Source of the DNA: Sulfurivermis fontis
Lineage (GTDB): Bacteria; Pseudomonadota; Gammaproteobacteria; Thiohalomonadales; Thiohalomonadaceae
Assembly: GCF_004001245.1 (NCBI RefSeq)
Contig: NZ_AP018724.1
Span: 1,046,501 to 1,110,500 of the forward strand
DNA: 64,000 bases
Direction of reading: 5' to 3'
Shown: positions 1 to 8,891 of the stretch, in pieces
Position numbering within the stretch: position 1 is the stretch's first letter
Layout of the letters: each line of letters opens with the position of its first letter
Notes under the pieces: generated by a model
What the model was told of the DNA's origin: nothing
The model's database searches: none
Seen by the model: only the letters and a program-made list of their open reading frames with translations
Position numbers and translations under genes: made by a program

Positions 1-189
1 TGGTTCAAGGAAGAGCCCGCCGACATGTCCCTGCGCGAGATGCGTGTCGTCTCCGATCAGTACGAACTCGTCATCACGCTGCTCATCCTCCCCGACCGCG
101 AGCCCTGGGAGAAAAATGACGACGAAGAGGACGAACTCCTGGTCGACACCTACACAAATTTCATCCGCAACGGGCAGCATCCGTATTAG
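1..189 (+). CDS. Unknown protein, C-terminal end only
   Basis: An open frame runs in from the window edge and stops at a TAG ending at 189, giving the last 62 residues of a protein. The tail is rich in acidic residues (a DDEEDE run near the end) and finishes in a GQHPY-like terminus. I do not recognise the family. It lies just upstream of, and on the same strand as, the DUF2924 and recombinase cassette, so it probably belongs to the same mobile segment. The start and most of the protein are outside the window. Confidence 0.5.
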   Translation, partial: WFKEEPADMSLREMRVVSDQYELVITLLILPDREPWEKNDDEEDELLVDTYTNFIRNGQHPY

Positions 190-306
190 CGGGGTCGCGA
201 CCTTCCGCATCCTTTCGTACCGGCCCGAAACTCCCTGATGGCCGAGGTCACGGCCTGACCGGACAATCTCGTCATCAAGCGAGTTGGACGTTCAGGACCG
301 ATACCG

Positions 307-525
307 ATGTGCACGATCAACCACCTACCACCCGAACGGATGACGCCGGAGCAGCGCCGGCGCGAAGCCGCATCCTTGCTGGCCCACGGCCTCGTCCGAC
401 TGCGCGAGGCCGTGTTCGCCCAGTCCGCAGGCGGCCCCGCGGAGAGCGAGTTTGAGCTTGGCTTCTCCGGCCACCAGCGCCTTCATAGCCACCCCGTCAA
501 CAACACTTTGGAGGAGGCTCCATGA
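307..525 (+). CDS. Small hypothetical protein of the recombinase cassette
   Basis: A 72-residue protein rich in Arg, Ala and Glu, with an N-terminal helix reading TPEQRRREAASLLAHGL. Its stop overlaps the ATG of the DUF2924 gene by four bases, so the two are very probably translated together. Small proteins of this kind often lie in front of DUF2924 and recombinase pairs in proteobacterial mobile DNA. The function is unknown. A long frame on the opposite strand here is a shadow. Confidence 0.6.
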   Translation: MCTINHLPPERMTPEQRRREAASLLAHGLVRLREAVFAQSAGGPAESEFELGFSGHQRLHSHPVNNTLEEAP

Positions 526-1015
526 AGGCAAGCACCGTCCCACCCACCCCGCCGAGCGTCGTCGCCCGGATCGCCGGGCTCCCGGATCTCTCGATAGAGG
601 AAATGAGGGCGCTTTGGCGAGAACTCTTCGGCAGCGACAACCCGACGCCCAATCGCCAGTTCATGGAGCGGCGGATCGCGTACAAGCTGCAAGAGATCGA
701 GTTCCGCAAGGTCGATCCCAGCCTCTTGGAGCGCAACAAGCGGCGCATCAAGGCCCTGGTGGAGACCGGCAAGGCGCGCAAGCTCGATCGCGACATCCGG
801 CTGATGCCCGGCACCGTGCTCACCCGGGAGTACCAGGGGATCGAGCACCGGGTGACGGTCGCCCAGGACGGACAGTATGAGTTCGAGGGCAGGCGCTACC
901 CGAGCCTGTCCATGATCGCCCGCGAGATCACCGGCACCCGCTGGTCCGGGCCGCTCTTCTTCGGCGTGAAGGCACCGGCCAAGGCGAAGAATCCGAAGAA
1001 GCAGGGAGGTCGGCG

Positions 1016-1019
<4 letters not shown>
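522..1019 (+). CDS. DUF2924 family protein
   Basis: A 165-residue basic protein that matches the DUF2924 pattern: an N-terminal helix with MRALWRELFG, a central FMERRIAYKLQE helix, and a C-terminal beta-rich part (RVTVAQDGQYEFEGRRY followed by SMIAREITGTRWSGPLFFG). DUF2924 proteins typically sit immediately upstream of large serine recombinases and are thought to assist them or bind DNA, although no activity is established. The end overlaps the recombinase start by four bases (ATGA), which indicates translational coupling in a three- or four-gene operon. Confidence 0.8.
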
Positions 1020-2370
<1,351 letters not shown>

Positions 2371-2374
<4 letters not shown>

Positions 2375-2802
2375 ATGAAATCTTGATCGACAAGACCGGT
2401 CAGCCAGAGGTGATCACCGCGAGCGACGGCAGCCTTACCATCGCTGTGCCGATCCGGATCAAGCGCCGCGGCAGCCGCAAGGCCGTGGCCCTTCCGGACG
2501 GCAGCGCTGTCCAGCCCCGTCCCTGGGATGACACGCCGACGCCGATCCAGCTCGCGCTCGCCCGCGGCCACCGCTGGCTGGCGATGGTGGAGTCCGGCGA
2601 GGCGCGCACGCTATCCGAGGTGGCCGAGCGCGAGGGGATGGATCGGGCCTATGTGAGCCGGATGGTGAACCTCACTACCCTTGCGCCGGACATCGTGGCT
2701 GCGATCCTCGACGAAACGTTGCCGCCGGAGGTGACCCTGTTCGATCTGGCGTCGGGGACGCCACTGCTATGGGACGAGCAGCGGGCCATCATCAATCCCT
2801 GA
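2371..2802 (+). CDS. Recombinase-operon accessory protein with helix-turn-helix
   Basis: A 143-residue protein whose start overlaps the recombinase stop. The middle part (about residues 60-105: LARGHRWLAMVESGEA then LSEVAEREGMDRAYVSRMVNLTTLAPDIV) looks like a KorB- or LacI-like helix-turn-helix, so it may be a DNA-binding partner of the recombinase. Similar proteins are commonly the last gene of DUF2924/recombinase operons. No enzymatic motif is visible. It converges with the nuclease-like gene downstream with a gap of only 31 bases. Confidence 0.65.
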
Positions 2803-2833
2803 TTACCGTCGCACGTGCATCCTTCGGGTTGGA

Positions 2834-3421
2834 TTACTTGTCGAGAGACCAGCCTGACGCCTTGATCAGCTGCAGAACCCGTCCAACTTCCGATGAGGCC
2901 GGAGTCGTGTCGATGGACGGAAAGAGTTCTTTCAGCATGTCGCCGAAGGTCAGTATCTCGATGGGGTTGCCGCCGAGATTCTCGCGGAACGTCGCGTTGT
3001 CCTGCCACGCCGCTCGGCTGCCCACGACTTTCGTGACGGCCGTGATGTAGGTGAACGAGGACGAACCCGTCAGTTCGGCGACCATCGTCCTGAACGCTGC
3101 GGCCCACTTCTCCCTGGTCAGTTCGCGAAACCCGCGCCAGGCCTCACGCCCCGAGACCACCTTGTTCTTGGCGATCGCATCGACCCAGTATTCGGGACGA
3201 AAGCCACCCTGCCAGCTCTTGCAGCTCACGACCATCACCCGACGCGCGCCGTCGAGTCGCGGATGGATGCCGATCACGTCGATGTCGCTATGCACGGCAT
3301 CCTGGCGGGTGTCGTACTCCACATGATCGCCGGCAGGTCGAAACTTGATGTTGTGCCGGGTGAAGTACCCTTTGTGCTGCAGGTACTCGTCCACCATTTG
3401 TTCGAGGATGTCCTCTTTCAT
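2834..3421 (-). CDS. PD-(D/E)xK-like nuclease-fold protein
   Basis: A 195-residue protein, last gene of the AbiE operon on the minus strand. The N-terminal part resembles Mrr-type or PD-(D/E)xK nuclease folds: an LEQMVDEYLQHKGYFTRHN helix-strand, then SDIDVIGIHP (the expected metal-binding Asp), then RVMVVSCKSWQGG. In most active members the last motif is ECK; here Ser replaces Glu, so activity is uncertain. The C-terminal part has no recognised domain. The ATG overlaps the stop of the preceding GIY-YIG-like gene by four bases. The assignment rests on motif reading only. Confidence 0.6.
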   Translation of the reverse strand: MKEDILEQMVDEYLQHKGYFTRHNIKFRPAGDHVEYDTRQDAVHSDIDVIGIHPRLDGARRVMVVSCKSWQGGFRPEYWVDAIAKNKVVSGREAWRGFRELTREKWAAAFRTMVAELTGSSSFTYITAVTKVVGSRAAWQDNATFRENLGGNPIEILTFGDMLKELFPSIDTTPASSEVGRVLQLIKASGWSLDK

Positions 3422-3906
3422 GCCTGTCCGCCCTCGCGATCGATCCGTTGGCTGGCAAATCCCTCGAACTCAGGCCGGAGGCGGCACTGCAGAAATGCCT
3501 CGAGGAGGTTGAGGACGTGGACACCGAGCGACGCATCGAGGATGAAGTTCACCCGATCGGTGTGCTCCCTGATCCAGCCGGGGACGTTCGTTTCGTTCAG
3601 GCCGGCGACGCCGATGCGCTCGCCGTGTTTGATCAAGGAGGCTGCCAGAGTGCTCTTCGCGCTGCCGGCGTTGTAGTGTTGAGCCGTGTAGCGAGCAGCG
3701 CTGTTGGGGCCGACCTTCCCGACCTTCAGCACATGAGGCCCAAACGAGAAGACGTACACCGCCATGGTGCCGGGCGGTAATGTCTTGGGCGGCACGTGCG
3801 GCGCAGGGCACCGCTCGATCGCGATGGCATCAAGCGCCAACGAGACGCCAGCCATGCCGGCGACACGGTGAAAATCCTCCAAGAGCAGATCGGGATTCCA
3901 GGTCAT
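3418..3906 (-). CDS. GIY-YIG-like nuclease-fold protein
   Basis: A 162-residue protein. Residues 48-72 read MAVYVFSFGPHVLKVGKVG followed by an Arg-Tyr pair (AARYTAQHY), resembling the two beta strands and conserved Arg of GIY-YIG domains; a possible catalytic Glu lies in NLLEAFLQ (about residue 136). The start is the ATG at 3906, which overlaps the stop of the AbiEii gene; the frame continues upstream only as antisense shadow. Its position inside an AbiE operon suggests a role in defence or nucleic-acid cleavage, but this is inference. It could also be a non-catalytic member. Confidence 0.6.
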   Translation of the reverse strand: MTWNPDLLLEDFHRVAGMAGVSLALDAIAIERCPAPHVPPKTLPPGTMAVYVFSFGPHVLKVGKVGPNSAARYTAQHYNAGSAKSTLAASLIKHGERIGVAGLNETNVPGWIREHTDRVNFILDASLGVHVLNLLEAFLQCRLRPEFEGFASQRIDREGGQA

Positions 3907-4829
3907 CGGCCCGATTCCTCGCCGCTCGACATCCACCCGTTTCCGGCAAGCCATGTTTGCGGAAATGCAGCACCTTGCTGGAGCGCGTCCAGCGGGAATG
4001 ACAGGAAGGCACGCAGACCGGCAACGACCTCGGAAAGCTGAAGCTCGTCCAAGGCATTCTTCCTCAAGAATGCTTGCCACTGAGTCTGCTTCTGCCGATC
4101 CTGCGCGAATTCGTCGCTCAATCCGAAAGGGACGCCATCCGGCAGCGGTGTCCTGCGGCGCTCGAAGGTGGCGTGGATCGCCTTGCACAGGAGCGCGCCG
4201 TCGAAGTCGGTGTAGCGCGACAAGATCCAGAGATCGAAGTAATCCTTCATGCGGCTGTTGGCGATGCCGAGCGACACCAGTGCCTCCAGCTTCTCGGCGA
4301 CAACCGTGTAGCGGGGGTAGGCGCGCAGCTTCGGGGCTGGCATGTCCGGCAGCATTACCGGGTAGTCGACGGCCTCGGGGCCGGGCGTCACGGCGTCGCC
4401 GAAACCCACGTCGACCTGCACGTGGCATCGGGCACCGTCCAACAGGCCGATCAGCGTGACCCGGACACCGGAGTAGTTGGCTTCCTTGCGGATCTCCTCC
4501 GCGTGTACCGAGTCAGGCTGGAAGCGTATGCCGTCGTCCAGTTCCACCGTACAGATGTCCCGAAACGCCGCCTCGACATGCGGGATCTCGGCCGAGCCGA
4601 AGCCCAGCAGATCGGCGTCGCGTGTCGGACGATGCGGGATGTCGAACCACAAGTCGAACAGCAGCGCACCTTTCAGCAGGAACTGGTCGGCGTGGGGGGA
4701 GATGCTGAGCCGGTAAAGCAGGCGCTCAAGCGCATAGCGGGTCAAGATCAGATTGAAGTCTTGTCGGGTCTCGCGGGCGCGGTTGAGCAGGCGGGCGCGC
4801 ACCGAGGCGGCCATGTTGCGCTGGTTCAT
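3903..4829 (-). CDS. abiEii: AbiEii-type nucleotidyltransferase toxin
   Basis: A 308-residue member of the AbiEii/AbiGii family, the toxin of type IV toxin-antitoxin and abortive-infection systems. The nucleotidyltransferase core is visible as FLLKGALLFDLWFDIPHRPT followed by RDADLLG with the paired Asp residues, and the family-specific RMKDYFDLWILS motif lies in the C-terminal half. Known relatives transfer nucleotides and block growth. The start chosen is the ATG at 4829, which overlaps the AbiEi stop; a longer in-frame start exists but would run deep into abiEi. Confidence 0.85.
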   Translation of the reverse strand: MNQRNMAASVRARLLNRARETRQDFNLILTRYALERLLYRLSISPHADQFLLKGALLFDLWFDIPHRPTRDADLLGFGSAEIPHVEAAFRDICTVELDDGIRFQPDSVHAEEIRKEANYSGVRVTLIGLLDGARCHVQVDVGFGDAVTPGPEAVDYPVMLPDMPAPKLRAYPRYTVVAEKLEALVSLGIANSRMKDYFDLWILSRYTDFDGALLCKAIHATFERRRTPLPDGVPFGLSDEFAQDRQKQTQWQAFLRKNALDELQLSEVVAGLRAFLSFPLDALQQGAAFPQTWLAGNGWMSSGEESGR

Positions 4830-5425
4830 GACAGGCTTTCCATGTAGGGGCGCATCACATTGGCCACACGGCACAGCGCAGCAAAACGCCAAAGTTCATC
4901 CATGCTGACGCGCTTGGCACGCCAGGACTCCTGTAGCGCCTCCAGCGCGACATCGAGGCCGATCTTGTTGCGGAACTTGAAGCAGTCAGCCACGGTCCGG
5001 GCGACGTTGGTCACGCGCACCGGCACACCATCGATGAGGTGCTCCTCGACCCCCTCCGTCAGCGCGGCGCCAGAGAAGCGCACGATGTGCAGCGGGGGAT
5101 AGTCCATCTTTGGCGCGCGTGCCTTGTTGGGAATTGCCAGCCAGACCTCGAACGGCGACTGTGTGGTGAGTTCATGTAGGCGCAGTGCCGACAGCAGGCA
5201 GACGATGGCTTGCGGGTGCTTGCGTGCCACCTCGGAGAGTGCGCCGTGTTCCGAGACGGCCCGGTCCGGAATTGCGTACAGGCCCCGTCCCACGCGCTGG
5301 AGCAGCCCTTGCCGCACCAGCCGCGTGAGGGCGATCGTGGGCAGCCCACGCTCATTGAGATCGCGTGGGCGAATAAGGCCGCGCTGGGCGGCAAGATCCA
5401 GAATGCTCTGGTGCGAACTGTCCAT
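4826..5425 (-). CDS. abiEi: AbiEi-type antitoxin and transcriptional repressor
   Basis: A 199-residue protein with the AbiEi layout: an N-terminal winged helix-turn-helix (LAAQRGLIRPRDLNERG, then LVRQGLLQRVGRGLYAIP) and a C-terminal antitoxin domain ending in LEALQESWRAKRVSMDELW. Family members neutralise AbiEii and repress their own operon by binding inverted repeats in the promoter. The ATG at 5425 is preferred over an in-frame TTG at 5461, because that TTG lies inside a likely -35 box. It is the first gene of a four-gene, overlapping minus-strand operon. Confidence 0.85.
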   Translation of the reverse strand: MDSSHQSILDLAAQRGLIRPRDLNERGLPTIALTRLVRQGLLQRVGRGLYAIPDRAVSEHGALSEVARKHPQAIVCLLSALRLHELTTQSPFEVWLAIPNKARAPKMDYPPLHIVRFSGAALTEGVEEHLIDGVPVRVTNVARTVADCFKFRNKIGLDVALEALQESWRAKRVSMDELWRFAALCRVANVMRPYMESLS

Positions 5426-5430
5426 GTCGT

Positions 5431-5471
5431 CATAATGTTGCGAAACGTCGGTAGCTGTCAAGAACTACCGA
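5431..5471 (-). promoter_or_regulatory. abiE promoter with inverted-repeat operator
   Basis: On the minus strand a perfect TTGACA -35 box (5456-5461) lies 18 bases before CATTAT. It is centred in a perfect inverted repeat TCGGTAG / CTACCGA (5448-5454 and 5465-5471). AbiEi proteins are known to repress through promoter inverted repeats, so this is a natural operator. The resulting leader before the ATG at 5425 would be very short, and no Shine-Dalgarno sequence is evident. Confidence 0.6.
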
Positions 5472-5721
5472 CAAAACACAACGGCCATGGTTTCCTTTGC
5501 CTGCCGATGCCGCAATCCAACCGTTTGATTCGTCAGCACGTAACCCATTGATCTGTATAGGTCCACGTTGCGGCCTCTGCGGACTTCGGCCCTTAGCCGG
5601 CGAGCGAGGCTGGAGAGAAGAATGGCCAGGAGAGAGCGAAATGGGGCCGAGATGGGCGAGACGACCGGAGGAAGGAAGTCCGCAGAAATCCGCAGGAGTC
5701 CCCGCGAACACGCGGGAGCGC
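5472..5721. other. Non-coding stretch between abiE and the tRNA-Phe remnant
   Basis: About 250 bases hold no gene I can support. The right part has a short CCCGC/GCGGG hairpin (5701-5715) and a repeated TCCGCAG motif. It is probably the 3' flank of the former tRNA-Phe gene. Confidence 0.4.
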
Positions 5722-5757
5722 GCAAAGAAAAAGGCCAACCGAGAACGGTTGACCTTT
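5722..5757 (-). terminator. Rho-independent terminator of the tRNA-Phe gene
   Basis: Read on the minus strand, an 11-bp stem (AAGGTCAACCG paired with CGGTTGGCCTT, one G-U pair) with a four-base loop is followed by TTTTTCTTT. It starts seven bases after the CCA end of the tRNA-Phe remnant. This indicates that the sequence left of 5764 is the original downstream flank of a real tRNA-Phe gene. Confidence 0.75.
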
Positions 5758-5763
5758 GTGTAT

Positions 5764-5811
5764 TGGTGGCCAGGGACGGAATCGAACCGCCGACACGGGG
5801 ATTTTCAATCC
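5764..5811 (-). other. Left attachment site: 3' part of a tRNA-Phe gene
   Basis: The minus strand reads as the 3' 48 nucleotides of tRNA-Phe: anticodon-loop TTGAAAATCC with the GAA anticodon, the variable region, a T-arm with GGTTCGATTCC, and an acceptor end CCTGGCCACCA with encoded CCA. Identity to the expected tRNA breaks at 5812, where ICE sequence starts. This is the usual appearance of the remnant att site left when an element integrates into a tRNA gene: host flank and terminator lie to the left, the element to the right. A 9-bp CCGACACGG repeat brackets the anticodon part. Confidence 0.8.
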
Positions 5812-5844
5812 GACACGGCCTGACAGACCTTAGATTCCAACGAA

Positions 5845-5874
5845 ACACCCTCTCTCAACCAGGAGGAGGGTGTC
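5845..5874 (+). promoter_or_regulatory. parA leader with hidden ribosome-binding site
   Basis: The bases ACACCCTC (5845-5852) can pair perfectly with GAGGGTGT (5866-5873) just before the parA ATG. The strong GGAGGAGG ribosome-binding site is thereby largely enclosed in the stem. The arrangement resembles the start-site hairpins of the leader family further right, but no pseudoknot module is seen here. Confidence 0.5.
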
Positions 5875-6693
5875 ATGATCGTTGTAACTGTTTGTTCCAC
5901 AAAGGGTGGGGTCGGGAAAACGACCCTGACCGCCAACCTGGGCGGGATACTAGCAGACGCCGGCAACCACGTGCTGCTGGTGGATGCGGATATCCAACCC
6001 ACCCTGAGTTCGTATTACCCCATTGAGGCCCGGGCCACCGAAGGTCTGCACCGCCTCGTCACCGGCGGGTCGGTCGAGGGCACTATCAGCCGGACTGCCA
6101 TCACCAACCTGGATATCGTCATCTCCGACGACCCCGACGGGAGCCTGGAAAATTGGGTGCTCCATACCCCCGACGGCCGTGTCCGGATGAAGCATGCCCT
6201 CAAGGGGCTGACCGGCTACGACATCGTGCTGATCGATACCCAGGGCGCCGTCGGCCCCCTTCAGGACGTGGGTGTCCTGGCGGCCGATATGCTGCTCTCC
6301 CCCATTCCCCCGGAAATCCTGTCGGCCCGGGAGTTCGCCCGCGGCACGCTCGGCATGCTGGACCGGTTGCGCCCCATGCAATTCCTTGGCGCGCCGCTCG
6401 GGCATTTGTATGGGCTCATCTACCGGATGGACCACACCGTAGACGCGCGCCGGGTGGCTGACGGTCTGCGCAAAGCAACATTCGCCGATTCCCGCGGAAC
6501 AATCTCGATCCTCGACACGATGGTGCCCGGCACGGTCGCCTACCGAGAGGCTGCCACCGCCCGCGTTCCGGTTCACCGCTGGGAACGGCAGCGCCGGGGC
6601 TCGACGGCCTGCGCGCTGGAGACCATGACCAGCCTCGTGCGCGAGCTGCTCCCGCACGTCGAACTCCCTGCCGATCTCGTCCGGGAGGTGTGA
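5875..6693 (+). CDS. parA: ParA-family partition ATPase
   Basis: A 272-residue ATPase of the ParA/Soj family. The deviant Walker A box KGGVGKTT is at residues 10-17, followed by LLVDADIQPTLSSYY (switch I) and IVLIDTQGAVGP (Walker B region). ParA proteins segregate or stabilise DNA together with ParB partners; on ICEs they help maintain the excised circular form. It is the first ICE gene next to the left attachment site, as in PFGI-1/SPI-7-like and gonococcal-island-like elements. The start is fixed by a GGAGGAGG ribosome-binding site eight bases upstream. Confidence 0.92.
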   Translation: MIVVTVCSTKGGVGKTTLTANLGGILADAGNHVLLVDADIQPTLSSYYPIEARATEGLHRLVTGGSVEGTISRTAITNLDIVISDDPDGSLENWVLHTPDGRVRMKHALKGLTGYDIVLIDTQGAVGPLQDVGVLAADMLLSPIPPEILSAREFARGTLGMLDRLRPMQFLGAPLGHLYGLIYRMDHTVDARRVADGLRKATFADSRGTISILDTMVPGTVAYREAATARVPVHRWERQRRGSTACALETMTSLVRELLPHVELPADLVREV

Positions 6694-6694
6694 C

Positions 6695-7009
6695 ATGCAG
6701 CGCACCGACTTCATCCCTGGCCCGCTTCATCCGGACCTGTTCGGGGGCGAGACCCCGATCATGATCCCGTGTGATCAGCCCCCTGCATTTTTCAAAGTGG
6801 AAGTGTGCTGGCCGGAAGATGGCGAAATCGCTTGCCGCGAGTTCACTGTCATTGCCCGCGCCTACGAAGAGGCGGCGCAGATCGCGCTGGATGCGGAATC
6901 CTGCACAAAGCGGCGGGGTGCCGAAGTGGTCGACGTGCGGCGCCAGCGGCGCCGTCCTGCGGCTATCGAAATCGAGGCCTGGGCAAAGCGTATGGGGGTG
7001 CGGAAATGA
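6695..7009 (+). CDS. Hypothetical ICE protein
   Basis: A 104-residue protein of unknown function. It starts one base after the parA stop and ends overlapping the next ATG, so it belongs to the parA-parB operon. The central part (FKVEVCWPEDGEIACREFTV, then ARAYEEAAQIALDAE) looks like a small alpha/beta fold in which an amphipathic helix follows two strands. No catalytic motif or membrane segment is visible. Confidence 0.7.
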   Translation: MQRTDFIPGPLHPDLFGGETPIMIPCDQPPAFFKVEVCWPEDGEIACREFTVIARAYEEAAQIALDAESCTKRRGAEVVDVRRQRRRPAAIEIEAWAKRMGVRK

Positions 7010-7233
7010 ACGAGCACCCCATCGCGCGCCTGACTGCCTGGCGCCGTTCCGGTCACGCAGCAGTCACCGTCTACCGCGACGGACACATCCGCCGTTACCG
7101 CGTCTCCCTGCGCCGGTATGCTGCCCTTCGGGAATGGACCAACATCGCTCCCCTGCCGTGGAAACGCAGCGGCGCATGGTTGCGCCACGGCATCGATGTC
7201 TACTTCTGGAACAAGGCGGAGGTGCGGTCATGA
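7006..7233 (+). CDS. Small hypothetical ICE protein
   Basis: A 75-residue basic protein with several short beta-strand-like segments (SGHAAVTVYRDGHIRRYRVS, GAWLRHGIDVYFW). It overlaps the genes on both sides by four bases (ATGA), so translation is coupled within the partition operon. The function is unknown. The longer in-frame version that starts upstream lies inside the preceding gene and is unlikely. Confidence 0.65.
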   Translation: MNEHPIARLTAWRRSGHAAVTVYRDGHIRRYRVSLRRYAALREWTNIAPLPWKRSGAWLRHGIDVYFWNKAEVRS

Positions 7234-8888
7234 GCAAGCGACGCCCCACCGACGCCCAGCTGGCGGAAATGCTCACGCAGCCGCATTTCGGCCAGCGGCG
7301 CGAGATCGCGCCCCAGGACCCGATCACGACGACGCCGATGATCGTCGAGATTGACCGCATCGACTACTACGATCGCAATCCGCGCCGGTCGCCTAACGAC
7401 AAATACCAGGAGATCAAGGCATCGATCGCGGCCGGCGAGATGGACCAGCCGCTGACCATCACCCGGCGCCCGGGTGCGCCGCGGTACATGGTCTTCAAGG
7501 GCGGCAACACCCGCCTGCGGGCACTGAAAGAGCTCTGCGTCGAAACCGGCGAAGAGCGCTTCCAGCGTATTCACTGCCTGTTCCAGCCCTGGACCCGCGA
7601 ATCCGATGCCCTCCTCGGGCACCTCAAGGAGAACGACCTGCGGGGCGACCTGGTGTTTATCGATCGGGCGCTGGCGATCCGGGAATTGAGGGGCCTTATC
7701 GAAGATGAGATGGGGGAAAGACTCTCGTCCAGGACACTTTCTGCCGCTTTGAAAGAGCGCGGATACACTATCGGGCATGCAATCATCGACTGGTTTAACT
7801 ATGCCGTTGATGTCTTGCACCAAGCCATTCCCACCGCTCTGAAAGCCGGCATGGGCCGCCCCCAGATCGAGCGCATCAAGGCCCTTGATCGGTCCTTCGG
7901 ACAATGCTGGAAATCGCTTGATCTCGGAGCCGACGACATAGGTCAGTCGGTGTTCGTCGAAGTTCTGTCCCGCCATGACGCCGACCAGTTGGACCTGGAC
8001 TCGGTACGCCGCGACCTGGAAACCGAACTCTCGGTCACCGCAGACATCGACGTGCAGCGCGCCAGCCTGCTGATGGGGGCAGCGCTGGACGGCCGCGCGC
8101 TATCCGAAGAACCGGCGGCCGCCCACAGGAGCGGCGACGACGGGCGACCGCATGAGCAAGAGCTGGAGCCCGCCACGTCAGAGCTCCCTCGTGCAGCGGG
8201 CACCGGAGCGGGGCAGCCCGCAGCGCCCACTCAACCGTCTGGCAAACCTGCGACCAAAGCCGGAACGGAGCTTCCCCAGGAAATCTCCGCTCGAAAGGGG
8301 CGAAGCGGTGAACCTGGCGAAGAAGAGGCTCCAGCGGCCCTAACGTTGGGGCGCGCAGCCCAGGCTGCCACCGAGGCCGAAGACCTGCCAGCGTTGCGTG
8401 AGCGAGCTGTCAAACTGGCCAGGGACATCGCCGTGCTCGCACGGATGGGCGACCAAATCATCCATCCCATCCCTGACGGCGTCGGATACCTGATTGGTCC
8501 GACCTCCCTCATACCGTCCGACAACCTCATCTCTGTCTCCGACGAGCATGTCCGGCACCTGGTCTACCTGTGGTGGACGCTGGCGCAGATATCCGAGCAG
8601 TTCGCAGACGGCTCGCGCGCCGGAGACCACCTGCCCGCGGAGTGGCGCGATACCCCTATCGACGAGGCCATCCAGCACGCCGGTAACTGGGAGTTCTTCC
8701 AGTGGCACGCCTTCATCGAAGAGGAGCGCGCCCCCGTCGTTTGGGACCTGATCCCCATGGCCACCCTCCCCGGCTTCGGGCCTCTGCTGTGGCCGAAGAT
8801 GCACGACTGGGCATGGGAGATGTTCGTGGAGCTGGTGGGCGTCTATCGGTCCATCCACAAGGCCGCCAACGGCAAGGTCTGGGGGTGA
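7230..8888 (+). CDS. parB: ParB-family protein of PFGI-1-type ICEs
   Basis: A 552-residue ParB-fold protein. The N-terminal ParB/Srx domain (about residues 40-150) has the typical strand-helix pattern IDRIDYYDRNPRRSPND, ITRRPGAPRYMVFKGGNTR and GHLKENDLRGDL. A helical DNA-binding part follows, then a long Pro/Glu/Ala-rich linker (about 300-390) and a distinct C-terminal domain. Length and layout match the ICE-specific ParB family (PFGI-1 class). It probably works with ParA and binds a centromere-like site on the element. The start is the ATG at 7230, coupled to the previous gene; the much longer upstream frame is antisense and shadow sequence. Confidence 0.85.
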   Translation: MSKRRPTDAQLAEMLTQPHFGQRREIAPQDPITTTPMIVEIDRIDYYDRNPRRSPNDKYQEIKASIAAGEMDQPLTITRRPGAPRYMVFKGGNTRLRALKELCVETGEERFQRIHCLFQPWTRESDALLGHLKENDLRGDLVFIDRALAIRELRGLIEDEMGERLSSRTLSAALKERGYTIGHAIIDWFNYAVDVLHQAIPTALKAGMGRPQIERIKALDRSFGQCWKSLDLGADDIGQSVFVEVLSRHDADQLDLDSVRRDLETELSVTADIDVQRASLLMGAALDGRALSEEPAAAHRSGDDGRPHEQELEPATSELPRAAGTGAGQPAAPTQPSGKPATKAGTELPQEISARKGRSGEPGEEEAPAALTLGRAAQAATEAEDLPALRERAVKLARDIAVLARMGDQIIHPIPDGVGYLIGPTSLIPSDNLISVSDEHVRHLVYLWWTLAQISEQFADGSRAGDHLPAEWRDTPIDEAIQHAGNWEFFQWHAFIEEERAPVVWDLIPMATLPGFGPLLWPKMHDWAWEMFVELVGVYRSIHKAANGKVWG

Positions 8889-8891
8889 GCC

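Noticed and set aside
4477-4716. + strand ORFs across the AbiE operon
   Set aside because: They are complements of AbiEii, which has a clear family match and overlapping neighbours on the minus strand.
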